Shown here in pieces: positions 32,993 through 41,557 of a DNA stretch of 50,141 bases. The notes under the pieces are model-generated. The model saw nothing but the letters and a program-made list of their open reading frames with translations, was not told the origin of the DNA and made no database searches. Source of the stretch: Jatrophihabitans sp. (GTDB taxonomy: Bacteria; Actinomycetota; Actinomycetes; Mycobacteriales; Jatrophihabitantaceae). A program made the translations under genes and the position numbers. Numbering within the stretch: position 1 is the first letter of the stretch; each line of letters begins with the position of its first letter. The stretch is taken from assembly GCA_025924515.1 (NCBI GenBank), contig JAICIE010000011.1:1-50141 (forward strand), written 5' to 3'.

Positions 32993-33866
32993 ACCCGGCA
33001 GAGATGCACTGGCTTCCGCCCCGGGGACGCCCTCAGTGCCCGAGAGGGGGGAGCCGACCGTCGTGGTCGACGACGTCCACCTCACCTACCGCATCATCGG
33101 GAAGACGCAGCGCGGTGGGGCAGCGGCGGCGCTGCGCCGCATAGTCCTGCGGGAAGCTGCGCCCGGTCAGCGCAGCGTCCACGCGGTACGCGGCGTCAGC
33201 CTCACCGCGTGCCGCGGCGAGGCCATCGGGCTGATCGGGCCCAACGGCTCCGGAAAGTCCACGTTGCTGAGGGCGATCGCCGGGCTCATGGCGCCCTCTC
33301 GCGGGGTGGTTTGGACGCGCGGCCAGGCCTCCCTGCTGGGTGTGTCTGCCGCGATGATGGGTGCGATGTCCGGCGACCAGAACATCCTGCTCGGCTGTCT
33401 GGCCATCGGCATGACGCCGGCCGAGATCGTTGAGGAGTACGACGCCATCTGCGACTTCGCTGGCATCGGCAAATTCGTGCACCTGCCGATGAACACCTAC
33501 TCGTCCGGCATGGGCGCCCGGCTTCGCTTTGCCATCGCCGCCGCCCGCGCTCCTGAGATCCTGCTGATTGACGAAGCCCTTGCCACCGGCGACGCAAATT
33601 TCCGGCGCCGCAGCGAGAAGCGCATTCTTGAGCTGCGAGAGAAGGCCGGTACGGTCTTCCTCGTCAGCCACGGTCTAGGCATCATCCGCGAGACCTGTAC
33701 GCGCGCCATCTGGCTCGAGAAGGGCAAAATCCTTCTCGACGGCTCGGCCGACAGTGTCGTCGACGCCTATCAGAAGCGCCATGACCCCCGCAATCGCAAA
33801 GCGATTCGCCCAGATACGAAGTCCGGAGTTAACGCGCGTGTCTACACCGAGCCGAGTGCAATCTAA
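32985..33866 (+). CDS. ABC exporter ATPase of the Wzt/TagH type
   Basis: A 293-residue ATPase. HAVRGVSLTACRGEAIGLIGPNGSGKSTLLRAIAG, in pieces, holds Walker A; the polysaccharide-specific segment LGVSAAMMGAMSGDQNILLG follows; YSSGMGARLRFAIAAA is the signature motif and ILLIDEALATGDANF the Walker B. VSHGLGIIRETCTRAIWLEKGKI is typical of O-antigen/teichoic acid ATPases. The C-terminus is short (about 40 residues), without the carbohydrate-binding domain of some Wzt proteins. The ATG has GGAGGTG upstream. It powers the permease encoded just before it. Confidence 0.9.
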   Translation: MSEPGRDALASAPGTPSVPERGEPTVVVDDVHLTYRIIGKTQRGGAAAALRRIVLREAAPGQRSVHAVRGVSLTACRGEAIGLIGPNGSGKSTLLRAIAGLMAPSRGVVWTRGQASLLGVSAAMMGAMSGDQNILLGCLAIGMTPAEIVEEYDAICDFAGIGKFVHLPMNTYSSGMGARLRFAIAAARAPEILLIDEALATGDANFRRRSEKRILELREKAGTVFLVSHGLGIIRETCTRAIWLEKGKILLDGSADSVVDAYQKRHDPRNRKAIRPDTKSGVNARVYTEPSAI

Positions 33867-33897
33867 GGCAGCGACCCCGGGCGGGTACGCGCAGGTC

Positions 33898-36630
33898 ATG
33901 GCCGGCAGCGGCTTGCTGAGGCGGGCGGCCGGTGGCTCCCGTCTTCAGCGCGCGACCGGAAGGGGCGCGCTGAAGCGCTGGGCGATGCGGGCGGTTCTCG
34001 CGGTAGTCACCCTCTACCTGCTCTGGCGACTGCTGCTCGTGGCGGTCAACACTGTCACCACCGCGATGTGGTTCGACTCAGTGCAGGCCGGACGGGTCTA
34101 TCAAACGATGATCGAGGCGCGAATCCTCCTGTTCACCGCCTTTGCGGTTGTCGGCGGGCTCGTCGGCGGCCTGACGATTCTGACCGTCCGCCGCATCCGC
34201 CCGCTGCCGATCTCTCCGGACAACGACACCTTCCGCTGGTCCTTCCGCAAGTACGAGCCGCGGTTCTACCGCCTGGTCAACCTCCTCGGCGTTGCTGTAC
34301 CGGCGATCCTGTTGGGGTCGCGGGCCCAAGCCGCTTGGCAGGTTTACCTGTTGTGGCGACATGCGAGGCCGTTCCGCACAACCGACCCGCTTTTTCACAA
34401 GGACATTTCCTTCTACACCGAGGTCTATCCGTTTCACCAGTTGGTTGTGACCCTGCTGCTGCAAGCCGTGCGGTACGGCATCTGGATCGCCGTCATAGCC
34501 GGTTATTGGTATGGAGCGTGGCGGCTCAGGAGAGGCCGCCGGAAGGTCACGAAGGAGATCACGCGGTTGGTCTCGGCGCTGCTGGCCGCGTACCTGGTCT
34601 TGACGGCATACAACTACTGGCTGTCACGCTATGGCCTCGTCACTTCGCCGCGTGGCCCCGTGACGGGCGCGGGATACACCGACATCCACGCGTCGCTGCC
34701 GGGCAGGTATGTGATGGTGGCCGTCGCGGTGGTGTGCGCCGCGGCGTTGGTCGTCAACGCGGTGCGGGTCCACCGCTTCCGGCTGCTCGGCGGCACTGTC
34801 GTCGTGATGGTGGTAGCGGCTCAGTTGATCATATCGGCCGTGCCTGGGCTCGTTTATCACTACCGCGAGTCGCCTAGCGCCGCCAAGGTGGACCTCAGCG
34901 AGATCGCCGACAACGAGAGGGCGACCCGCGCCGCGTTCGGCCTCGACGGGGACATCAGTACGGTCGGGTTCGACTCGGCCCACACGGTCGACGCCGCGCA
35001 CGTGGTGCAGCTGGCCCACGCGACCGCCCAGGCGTCGGTGATCGATCCGAATCAGATGTCACCGACCTTCAACGTCAAGCAGCAACTGCGTGCCTTCTAC
35101 AGCTTCAAGTCCACCCTCGACCTCAGCCATTACGACCTCAACGGTCGATCGCAGGACGTGGCGATCGCGGCCCGCGAACTCGGCGGCAGTGCGATTCCCC
35201 AGCCGAGCTGGGTCAACAGCCATCTGGTGTACACCCACGGCTACGGGGTCGTGGCGGCCCCCACCACGGAAACGGATCCCACCACTGAGAGCCCGGTCTT
35301 CCTGGATGGCGGGATGCCGCCCGCCCAGCAGATCAAGGTCACCCGCCCGCAGATCTACTTCGGGCAGGGGTTCGGCCCGACGTCCTACTCGATCGTCGGT
35401 CAGCCCACCGGGAGCAAGGTCGAGCTGGAATTCGACCACCCCGGCAGCAACGGTGCGTCGAAGTCGTCCTACACCACTTACCGGGGCCGCGGCGGGATCC
35501 CGCTCGGGTCGACCGTGCGCCGGCTGCTGTTCGCGGTTCAGCTGCACTCCCCGAACGTCCTCTTCAGCTCCGAGATCAACAGAGCCTCAAGGCTCCTCAT
35601 GGTGCTGAACCCGCGCGCCCGGGTTGCGAAGGTCGCACCGTGGCTGACGCTCGATGGCGATGTCTACCCGGCGGTCGTCGGCGGCGAGATCAAATGGATC
35701 GTCGACGGCTACACCACGTCGTCGAACTACCCCGACTCGCAGCTGACCAACCTTCGCGCGGCGAGCGCGACGACGCTGACGGCCAATGGGGCGTCGGTCG
35801 CCCAACCGAGCAGTCAGGTCAACTACATGAAGAACTCCGTGAAGGCCGTCGTCGATGCGTACACCGGCCAAGTGACGCTGTACGAATGGAACCAGCAGCG
35901 ACAACCGGACGCGCTACTCAAGGCCTGGGAATCGGTATTTCCCGGGCTGGTCAAGCCGCAGGCCAGCATCCCGCCGGCTCTGCTGTCCCAGCTTCGATAT
36001 CCGACCGACCTGTTCAACGTCCAGCGCACCCTGCTCGCGAAATACCATGTCGCGCAGCCGGCAGACTTCTACAGCGGCAGTGACTTCTGGACGGTTCCCA
36101 GTGATCCGACCGTTTCCAGCTCGATCAACTCCGGTGCGTCGAGCGGTACGACCGTGCCGCTGCCCGCCAAGTACATGTCACTGTCCCCGACGGGCTACGG
36201 CAGCTCGCAGTACACCCTGTCGAGCCCCATGGTCACCCTCAACGGCCGTGCCCTCGCCTCGTTCGTCTCCGTCGACGCCGAACCGGGGCCGAACTACGGG
36301 AAGTTCACCGTCCTCGACTTCCCGTCGAGCTCGGAGACCGAATCGCCCTCCCAGGTGCAGAACGACATCGAGTCGGACACGACCATCACCGAAGCGCTCA
36401 CGCTGCAACGCGGTGGCAACTCGTCGGTAGTGCTCGGCGATCTCGAGGCAATACCCGTCGCCGGCCGGATGCTCTATGTCGAGCCCGTGTACACGCAGTC
36501 CAACGGCGGCACGTCGTTCCCGATACTGCGTCACGTCATCGCGCTTTACGCAAACGGCCGACCCTCATTCGACAACACGCTCGGTCGGGCGATCACGGAT
36601 GCGATCACGTCGATGGCCGGAAGGGGGTAA
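33898..36630 (+). CDS. UPF0182 family large membrane protein
   Basis: A 910-residue protein. The N-terminal 310 residues have about seven transmembrane helices (for example RAVLAVVTLYLLWRLLLVAV and ARILLFTAFAVVGGLVGGL). DPLFHKDISFYTEVYPFHQ, YWLSRYGL and GAGYTDIHASLPG between helices, and later LSEIADNERATRAAFGLD, HLVYTHGYGVVAAP, PQIYFGQG, FSSEINRASRLLMVLNPR and the ENPSQVQN-like SPSQVQNDIESD are family hallmarks. The large outer region should be exposed. The usual acidic C-terminal tail is absent. The ATG at 33898 is 31 bases after the ABC ATPase, so it may belong to the same transcript. Family function is unknown. Confidence 0.92.
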   Translation: MAGSGLLRRAAGGSRLQRATGRGALKRWAMRAVLAVVTLYLLWRLLLVAVNTVTTAMWFDSVQAGRVYQTMIEARILLFTAFAVVGGLVGGLTILTVRRIRPLPISPDNDTFRWSFRKYEPRFYRLVNLLGVAVPAILLGSRAQAAWQVYLLWRHARPFRTTDPLFHKDISFYTEVYPFHQLVVTLLLQAVRYGIWIAVIAGYWYGAWRLRRGRRKVTKEITRLVSALLAAYLVLTAYNYWLSRYGLVTSPRGPVTGAGYTDIHASLPGRYVMVAVAVVCAAALVVNAVRVHRFRLLGGTVVVMVVAAQLIISAVPGLVYHYRESPSAAKVDLSEIADNERATRAAFGLDGDISTVGFDSAHTVDAAHVVQLAHATAQASVIDPNQMSPTFNVKQQLRAFYSFKSTLDLSHYDLNGRSQDVAIAARELGGSAIPQPSWVNSHLVYTHGYGVVAAPTTETDPTTESPVFLDGGMPPAQQIKVTRPQIYFGQGFGPTSYSIVGQPTGSKVELEFDHPGSNGASKSSYTTYRGRGGIPLGSTVRRLLFAVQLHSPNVLFSSEINRASRLLMVLNPRARVAKVAPWLTLDGDVYPAVVGGEIKWIVDGYTTSSNYPDSQLTNLRAASATTLTANGASVAQPSSQVNYMKNSVKAVVDAYTGQVTLYEWNQQRQPDALLKAWESVFPGLVKPQASIPPALLSQLRYPTDLFNVQRTLLAKYHVAQPADFYSGSDFWTVPSDPTVSSSINSGASSGTTVPLPAKYMSLSPTGYGSSQYTLSSPMVTLNGRALASFVSVDAEPGPNYGKFTVLDFPSSSETESPSQVQNDIESDTTITEALTLQRGGNSSVVLGDLEAIPVAGRMLYVEPVYTQSNGGTSFPILRHVIALYANGRPSFDNTLGRAITDAITSMAGRG

Positions 36631-36672
36631 CCGGCTTTCACGTCCTCCGGTCCGTGCGCGAGTGTGAGGACC

Positions 36673-36694
36673 CGCCGGCTGAGGCGAGCCGGCG
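36673..36694 (+). terminator. Hairpin after the UPF0182 gene
   Basis: CGCCGGCT (36673-36680) and AGCCGGCG (36687-36694) form a perfect 8-bp stem with a 6-base loop, 42 bases after the UPF0182 stop and before the SURF1 gene. No T tract follows. It probably ends the exporter/UPF0182 transcript. Confidence 0.5.
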
Positions 36695-36741
36695 ACTGGG
36701 CGACACGTTCATCGGAGCTCATGTCGGCTGCGTAACGTGAT

Positions 36742-38088
36742 GTGGTGCTGCCCGGGCTCGTCTGGACGCTGCGGCAGAAGCGGTACGCCACGCTGGCGCT
36801 GTTGATGCTCGTAGTCGCGGTCGGCTGCGCTGCGGCCGGGACGTTCGAGGTGCACCGCTTGCGGGAGAAGCGCAGCGACAACTCTCGGCTGATCGCCAAC
36901 GCGCACGCGGCTGCTGCGCCGCTCACGCCGGCGCTTGTGCCGTTGACAGGCGGCAGGCCGGTCGACCCGATCGCGGTTCGCTACCGGACCGTCACGGCGA
37001 CGGGCCGTTACGACGCGGCTGACCAGGTGTACGTCGGAAACCGCTCGCAGGGCGGCTCGCAGGGCTTCTGGGTGGTCACGCCGCTGCGATCGGCGTCGGG
37101 GAGGCTGCTCGTCGCCCGCGGTTTCGTCGCGGCCGCGTCGAACGGGCTCGGCCCGGCGCACATGCCGGCACCGCCTCGGGGCAGCGTGCGCATCACCGGC
37201 CGGCTGGAGGTGGCATCGGGCGGCGCGTCCCGCTTCCCCGAGGACGTGGTATCCGCGATCGACCCGCACCAGCAGGCGCAGAAGCTAGGCGCGCCGGTTT
37301 TCCAGGCGTACCTCTCGCTCGACGCCGGCCAGCCGGGGACCGCTGGGCTGCGGGCGCTGCCGGGGCCTTCGCTGTCCAACCCGACGGGCGGCGCCAGCGA
37401 GTGGCAGCTGACGTCCTACGTGGTGCAGTGGTACGTCTTCGCGCTGCTCGCCCTGGCGGCTCCGTTCCTGTTCGCGCGCGCTGAAATCCGTGCGGCCCGG
37501 CTGCGATTCCTCGGCCTGAACGCCGAGGACGATTCCGATCTGCAGGTCGCGCCGCAGCGGACAGCGCTGATGCCAGCGCAAGGTCGCTCGAGCGGAGCGG
37601 ATCTCGCCGTGCGAGGGCGCCGCGGGGTGGCGCGGCTGTCGGGCGTGGATGCCGGCGTGCTGCGCCGTGCGGTCCGGCTGGCGGACCGCTACGGGCTGCC
37701 GCTCGGCCCGGATGTCGACTCCGCCGGCGCGGCGGTCGTCGGACGGGCGTCCGAGGGACCGGTCAGGCCCACGCCGGCTGGACCGTCGCGCCGCAGGTGG
37801 GGCGTACCCGATCTCCCCGACCGGACGACAGGCCTGCCTGACCGCACGGACGCGGGGCTCGCCCGCAGTCGGGATGACTACCATGGCAGCTACAACGACC
37901 ACCTGTGGCTGCTGGCCCTCGCGGACGGCGCGGTGCCCGACGCGGGTCGGTCCGGCAGCCCAGACGCCGCCCCGGCCGCGGAGGGTGCGTCCGGCGTGGC
38001 AGTACCGCCCACCCCACCAATCCGCCCGCCCTCCCGGACCATTGACGGCATCCTCGCCGAGCCGGACCAGAGCGATGAGGGCGGCTGA
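36742..38088 (+). CDS. SURF1 family protein with long C-terminal extension
   Basis: A 448-residue protein. The SURF1 part spans about residues 1-240: a first transmembrane helix (LALLMLVVAVGCAAAGTFEVHRL), YRTVTATGRYDAADQVYVGNRSQGG, GFWVVTPLR, VARGFV, GRLE, and a second helix near residue 230 (YVVQWYVFALLALAAPFLFA) after HLxYAxQW-like SYVVQW. SURF1 proteins help assemble cytochrome c oxidase. The last 190 residues are hydrophilic, rich in Pro, Arg and Asp, and are an addition of unknown use, probably cytoplasmic. GTG at 36742 or 36745 is the start. Confidence 0.88.
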   Translation: MVLPGLVWTLRQKRYATLALLMLVVAVGCAAAGTFEVHRLREKRSDNSRLIANAHAAAAPLTPALVPLTGGRPVDPIAVRYRTVTATGRYDAADQVYVGNRSQGGSQGFWVVTPLRSASGRLLVARGFVAAASNGLGPAHMPAPPRGSVRITGRLEVASGGASRFPEDVVSAIDPHQQAQKLGAPVFQAYLSLDAGQPGTAGLRALPGPSLSNPTGGASEWQLTSYVVQWYVFALLALAAPFLFARAEIRAARLRFLGLNAEDDSDLQVAPQRTALMPAQGRSSGADLAVRGRRGVARLSGVDAGVLRRAVRLADRYGLPLGPDVDSAGAAVVGRASEGPVRPTPAGPSRRRWGVPDLPDRTTGLPDRTDAGLARSRDDYHGSYNDHLWLLALADGAVPDAGRSGSPDAAPAAEGASGVAVPPTPPIRPPSRTIDGILAEPDQSDEGG

Positions 38089-38446
38089 CTCGCCGAGTCG
38101 CCATCCTTCGCCGGCAATGCCGCACGGAGGCCGAATCCCGCCTCCCCGACAGCGATTGCCGAGATGGGCGCACTGAACACATCGCCCGCGCGCCCGTGCT
38201 GCAGCCACGACGGCTGCAGCGCTGGCGGCTCGCAAGACGACGCCGGTCGTCCGGCGCGACCATCGCCCTCGGCAGCAATGGGCACGCAGGCGCGAGCGAA
38301 CGCGGTGATACGTCCTCGGTCGGACAGGGGTGCTGGCACCCCTGTTCATCTTGGGGTGTGCGCAACCTGGGAGCGACCGTCGAAATCTCGGAGAGTTCTC
38401 CCTGTCGACGCAGGGTCGACGAAGTCGAGAACTCGAAGGAGTCCCA
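38089..38446. other. Intergenic region between SURF1 and the secreted ASH-domain protein
   Basis: About 360 bases. It contains the hairpin at 38198-38220 and, at its right end, a strong AAGGAG ribosome binding site. A GTCGAC-GCAGG-GTCGAC repeat lies near 38404-38420, and may be part of the promoter region of the next gene. No coding frame is supported. Confidence 0.45.
38198..38220 (+). terminator. Hairpin after the SURF1 gene
   Basis: GCTGCAGCC (38198-38206) pairs perfectly with GGCTGCAGC (38212-38220) over a 5-base loop, about 110 bases downstream of the SURF1 stop. No T tract. It may terminate the SURF1 transcript. Confidence 0.4.
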
Positions 38447-39280
38447 ATGTCCCGCAAGATCACCGCCGCCGTCTCCGCCCGCACCGCCGGTCGCCTGGCT
38501 GCCGCCGGCCTGGCTCTCGCCGCTCCGCTGGCTCTCGCCGGCGCCGCGCTCTCCGGCACCGCCGCCGAGGCGACCACCATCCCGTCCTACGCACTGAACC
38601 TGTCGACGCACTCGCTGGCTTTCGGGTCCGTCAATGTCGGTTCGCACCTGTCCAAGAGCGTCACCGTCACCAACGTCGGCAGCAAGTCCCTGCAGCCGGT
38701 GAAGCTGAAGTCCGGCTCGAACGAGTTCAAGGTGGGCGGCACCTGCGTCAACGCGACGCTCGTTCCCAGCACGAGCTGCAAGTACAACGTGACATTCACA
38801 CCCACCGCCGGCGGGGCCGTCACCGGCAACCTGCAGGTCCTTTCACTGCAGGGGACCGCGGCGCAGAACGTGGCCCTGTCGGGCACCGGCGTCGTGCAGC
38901 AGATGCAGGCCTACAACTACCTGTACACCTTCACCAACCCGCCGGTCATCAACGGCGTGGCCGCGCCCCAGTCGTTCCAGGGCACCGGCTTCGCGCCGGC
39001 CGGCACCTACACCTTCGGTGAAGTCATCCCGGTGTACGACCCCACGGGTCTCACCCAGATCGGCACCTACCGCATCGGCACCGTCACCGACCAGCCGCTG
39101 GACGCCGCGAAGGTCAACACCGTGGTGGTCACCAGCTACACCTGGGGAACCAACCACTACATCGTCGGCACGGGGCTGTCCGCTCCCACGGCGACCGGCG
39201 GCCTCGGCAGCGAGGGCGGGTCGGTGAACGGCTACTCGTTCAACGACCAGCACGCCGCCATCTTCCAGATGCACTTCTGA
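38447..39280 (+). CDS. Secreted protein with an ASH/choice-of-anchor D-type beta domain
   Basis: A 277-residue protein. A signal peptide of about 45 residues (RLAAAGLALAAPLALAGAAL, cleavage near AEA) is followed by an ASH-like beta sandwich: LNLSTHSLAFGSVNVGSHLSKSVTVTN, in pieces, then GGTCVNATLVPSTSCKYNVTFTPTAGGAVTGNLQV with a probable disulfide, ending in ALSGTG. The last 130 residues (VINGVAAPQSFQGTGFAPAG and later) form a second unrecognised beta-rich domain. AAGGAG at the right distance fixes the ATG. Strong site, codon use and terminator suggest high expression as a single gene. The role is probably structural or adhesive at the cell surface. Confidence 0.85.
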   Translation: MSRKITAAVSARTAGRLAAAGLALAAPLALAGAALSGTAAEATTIPSYALNLSTHSLAFGSVNVGSHLSKSVTVTNVGSKSLQPVKLKSGSNEFKVGGTCVNATLVPSTSCKYNVTFTPTAGGAVTGNLQVLSLQGTAAQNVALSGTGVVQQMQAYNYLYTFTNPPVINGVAAPQSFQGTGFAPAGTYTFGEVIPVYDPTGLTQIGTYRIGTVTDQPLDAAKVNTVVVTSYTWGTNHYIVGTGLSAPTATGGLGSEGGSVNGYSFNDQHAAIFQMHF

Positions 39281-39300
39281 ACCGAACCAACGGCAATCCC

Positions 39301-39330
39301 CGGCCCGGGCAGCAGCCGCTGCCCGGGCCG
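39301..39330 (+). terminator. Strong intrinsic-type hairpin after the secreted ASH protein
   Basis: A perfect 13-bp stem, CGGCCCGGGCAGC (39301-39313) with GCTGCCCGGGCCG (39318-39330), and a 4-base AGCC loop. It begins 20 bases after the stop codon and ends 11 bases before the receiver gene. The following bases are TCGGTTGTGG, a weak T-rich stretch. This is the best terminator in the window. Confidence 0.8.
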
Positions 39331-39341
39331 TCGGTTGTGGT

Positions 39342-39740
39342 GTGAGCACCCCTGCGCGGACGGCGCCGCCTAGTCAGAATCGGATCGTGCTCCGGGTCAT
39401 CGTCGTCGACGACCACCCGCTGTTCCGCCAGGCTCTCCGCAACACGCTGGTGGCCGACGGAGACCTGGACGTCGTAGCGGAGGGTGCGGACGGATCGGCC
39501 GCTCTCAACCTGGTTGCCCGCTGGCGACCTGACCTCGTGGTGCTCGACGTTCGCATGCCAGGGCTCGACGGCATCACCGCAGCACGGCTGATCACCGCTC
39601 GCCATCCGGACGTGTCGATCCTGCTGTGTTCCAACGACGCGCGGGCCGACCTGCCCGCCGATCTCCCCGCGCCCTTCCTGCCGAAGGCTCAGCTCACGAC
39701 CGAGGCCGTCCGGGCAGCCGCCGCTCGGCCGCGGGGCTGA
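39342..39740 (+). CDS. Stand-alone response-regulator receiver protein
   Basis: A 132-residue protein with only a receiver domain. VLRVIVVDDHPLFRQAL provides the acidic pair, LVVLDVRMPGLDG the phosphorylated Asp, SILLCSND the Thr/Ser position and PFLPKAQ the conserved Lys. No output domain follows. The DDHPLFR form is that of NarL-type regulators, so it looks like a receiver that has lost, or never had, its DNA-binding half. The GTG at 39342 or one at 39387 could start it. Its stop abuts the stop of the convergent NarL gene within TGATCA. Confidence 0.82.
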   Translation: MSTPARTAPPSQNRIVLRVIVVDDHPLFRQALRNTLVADGDLDVVAEGADGSAALNLVARWRPDLVVLDVRMPGLDGITAARLITARHPDVSILLCSNDARADLPADLPAPFLPKAQLTTEAVRAAAARPRG

Positions 39741-40406
39741 TCAGTTGCGCTGATCCGACAAATACATCAACGTCGCGCGCACGCGCGGGTGGTTGTGCTG
39801 GTCGCCGGTGAGCCCGAGCTTCGAGAAGATCGAGTTGATGTGCTTCTCGACCGCCTTCTGCGTCAAGTGCAGCGCCGCCGCGACGGCGGCGTTCGTTCGC
39901 CCCTGCGCGACGGCGGCAAGCACCTCCCGCTCGCGCGGGCTCAGCGCAGCCAGCTCGTTGTCGCCGGCCCGAGCGCGGCGCTGGACCAACGACTCGACCA
40001 CCTTGGGATCGATGGCCGACCTCCCGCTGGCCACCGCGTCGATGGCATCGACCAGGTCGGTGAGGTCGCCCACCCGCTCCTTGAGCAGGTACCCGCGGCC
40101 CTCCGTCCCGTCGGCCAGCAAGCCTTTGACGTAGCCCGCATCGGCGTACTGGCTCAGCAGCAGCACCCCGGTGGCCGGATGCTTGCGCCGACAATGACCA
40201 GCGACGCGCAGACCTTCGTCCGTGCGCGTCGGTGGCATGCGGATGTCGGTGAGCACGACGTCCGGCTCAACGACGTCGATCGCGCGAATCGCGGCGTCGA
40301 AGTCCTCGCAGGCGGCCAGGACCTGTAGACCGGGACTGGACGCCAGCATCCGCACCATCCCTTCGCGCACGAGGAAGCTGTCCTCCGCGATGACCAGGGT
40401 CGTCAC
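39741..40406 (-). CDS. NarL/FixJ-family response regulator
   Basis: A 221-residue regulator. Receiver: LVIAEDSFLVREGM, VVLTDIRMPP (phosphorylated Asp), LLLSQYAD and YLLKERV (Lys). The LuxR-type helix-turn-helix is at the C-terminus: LSPREREVLAAVAQGRTNAAVAAALHLTQKAVEKHINSIFSKLGL, in pieces. The GTG at 40406 overlaps the stop of the degenerate kinase by GTGA. It should be phosphorylated by the kinase encoded upstream in the same operon and control unknown promoters. Confidence 0.92.
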   Translation of the reverse strand: MTTLVIAEDSFLVREGMVRMLASSPGLQVLAACEDFDAAIRAIDVVEPDVVLTDIRMPPTRTDEGLRVAGHCRRKHPATGVLLLSQYADAGYVKGLLADGTEGRGYLLKERVGDLTDLVDAIDAVASGRSAIDPKVVESLVQRRARAGDNELAALSPREREVLAAVAQGRTNAAVAAALHLTQKAVEKHINSIFSKLGLTGDQHNHPRVRATLMYLSDQRN

Positions 40407-41557
40407 GGCGACACGGCGCGTTCCCGGTCCGCCAGCGGCACCCGGCAGGTGACGCAAGCCGGGGAGGCGAGCTGCACCTGCCCGCCGAAGGCCTCCGCCC
40501 GGTCCTGCGCGAGGGTGACGAGGTCCGCGTCGGGCACGCCGTCACCGCGCACGACAACCTCCACCGCACCGGTGCGCCGCATGATCACCTCGGTCGCGTC
40601 GAGCGCCTCGATGAGTGTCACGACTATGAAGTACACTCCCGCACCCAGGTCAGGGTCCAGATCGTCGAGCGGCTCGACGGCGGTCACCCCGGTGGCGCGT
40701 CCTGTCATTTCCAGCCAGCCGTGCACCGACGCCGCGACCCCGTCCTCTGCGAGGCGGGGCGGGTAGATGCCCCGGGAGATCCGGCGCAGCCGGTCGAGCG
40801 CGATCTGCGCCCGCTCCCGGCCCCCCGGGCCGTCGTCGGCGCGGCACGCTTCGGCCGCCGCGTCGACGTGCGGTAGCACGACCCCAGCCACCTCCGCGCG
40901 CATCCTCCGTTGCTGAACCTCCCGCGCTGCGCGCATCCGCTCGCTGGACGCGGCGATGTGGCGGTTTATCTCGATCAACTGGGCCTGGCGGCGCTGCAGT
41001 TCGACGGTGAGCCGCAAAGTCGACATCGCGACGCCGGCAGCGCCGGCCAACTCGTCGAGCAGGCGACGGTCGAAGGGACTCAGCACCGAGTCGCCGACAC
41101 CGATACCCAACTCGCCGATCGGGGTGCCGGCGTGAACCACGTCGACGTGCACCGCCGCATTCGCGTCGGTGGCCTCCGGTGGCCACACGTCGACCCACCG
41201 GCTGCCGTCCTCGAGCCATAGCTCCACCTCGGCCCGCTGCCGGTCGCGGCCCAGCGCCTGCGCGTGGCGTGGGAGCACCTCCTCGACCGGAAGCGACTCC
41301 GACATGCGCCGAAGGACGTCCTCGAGGGCCGCCACGCCCTGAGCCTGGCGGCCGAAAGCCACCCGGGTGGCGAGCCGGTCGATGGGACCGCGCGCCGACC
41401 ACAGCAACGCGGCCACGGCGACGGTCACAAGGACGATCCCGACGAGCGGAGGCCCGGTGCCCGGTCGCACGACGTGCAGAGCCAGCGCCGCGCAGCCGTA
41501 GGCAGCCGCCGCCAGCCCGAACCGGGTCGCGGTCGCGGCGGCAGCACGGCGAATCAT
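40403..41557 (-). CDS. Degenerate sensor-kinase-like protein (GAF plus ATPase-like part)
   Basis: A 384-residue protein. Two transmembrane helices lie near residues 12-30 and 37-52, followed by a coiled segment, a GAF-like region (VELWLEDGSRWVDVWPPE, GELGIGVGDSVLSPFDRRLLDELAG) and a part that aligns with HisKA_3 and HATPase_c. Where active kinases have the phospho-accepting His and the Asn of the N box, this has VLPHVDAAAEA and LIEALDATE, without convincing catalytic residues; the glycine-rich ATP lid is also missing. It is probably a non-catalytic partner of the kinase encoded before it, to which it is coupled by ATGA. Confidence 0.82.
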   Translation of the reverse strand: MIRRAAAATATRFGLAAAAYGCAALALHVVRPGTGPPLVGIVLVTVAVAALLWSARGPIDRLATRVAFGRQAQGVAALEDVLRRMSESLPVEEVLPRHAQALGRDRQRAEVELWLEDGSRWVDVWPPEATDANAAVHVDVVHAGTPIGELGIGVGDSVLSPFDRRLLDELAGAAGVAMSTLRLTVELQRRQAQLIEINRHIAASSERMRAAREVQQRRMRAEVAGVVLPHVDAAAEACRADDGPGGRERAQIALDRLRRISRGIYPPRLAEDGVAASVHGWLEMTGRATGVTAVEPLDDLDPDLGAGVYFIVVTLIEALDATEVIMRRTGAVEVVVRGDGVPDADLVTLAQDRAEAFGGQVQLASPACVTCRVPLADRERAVSP

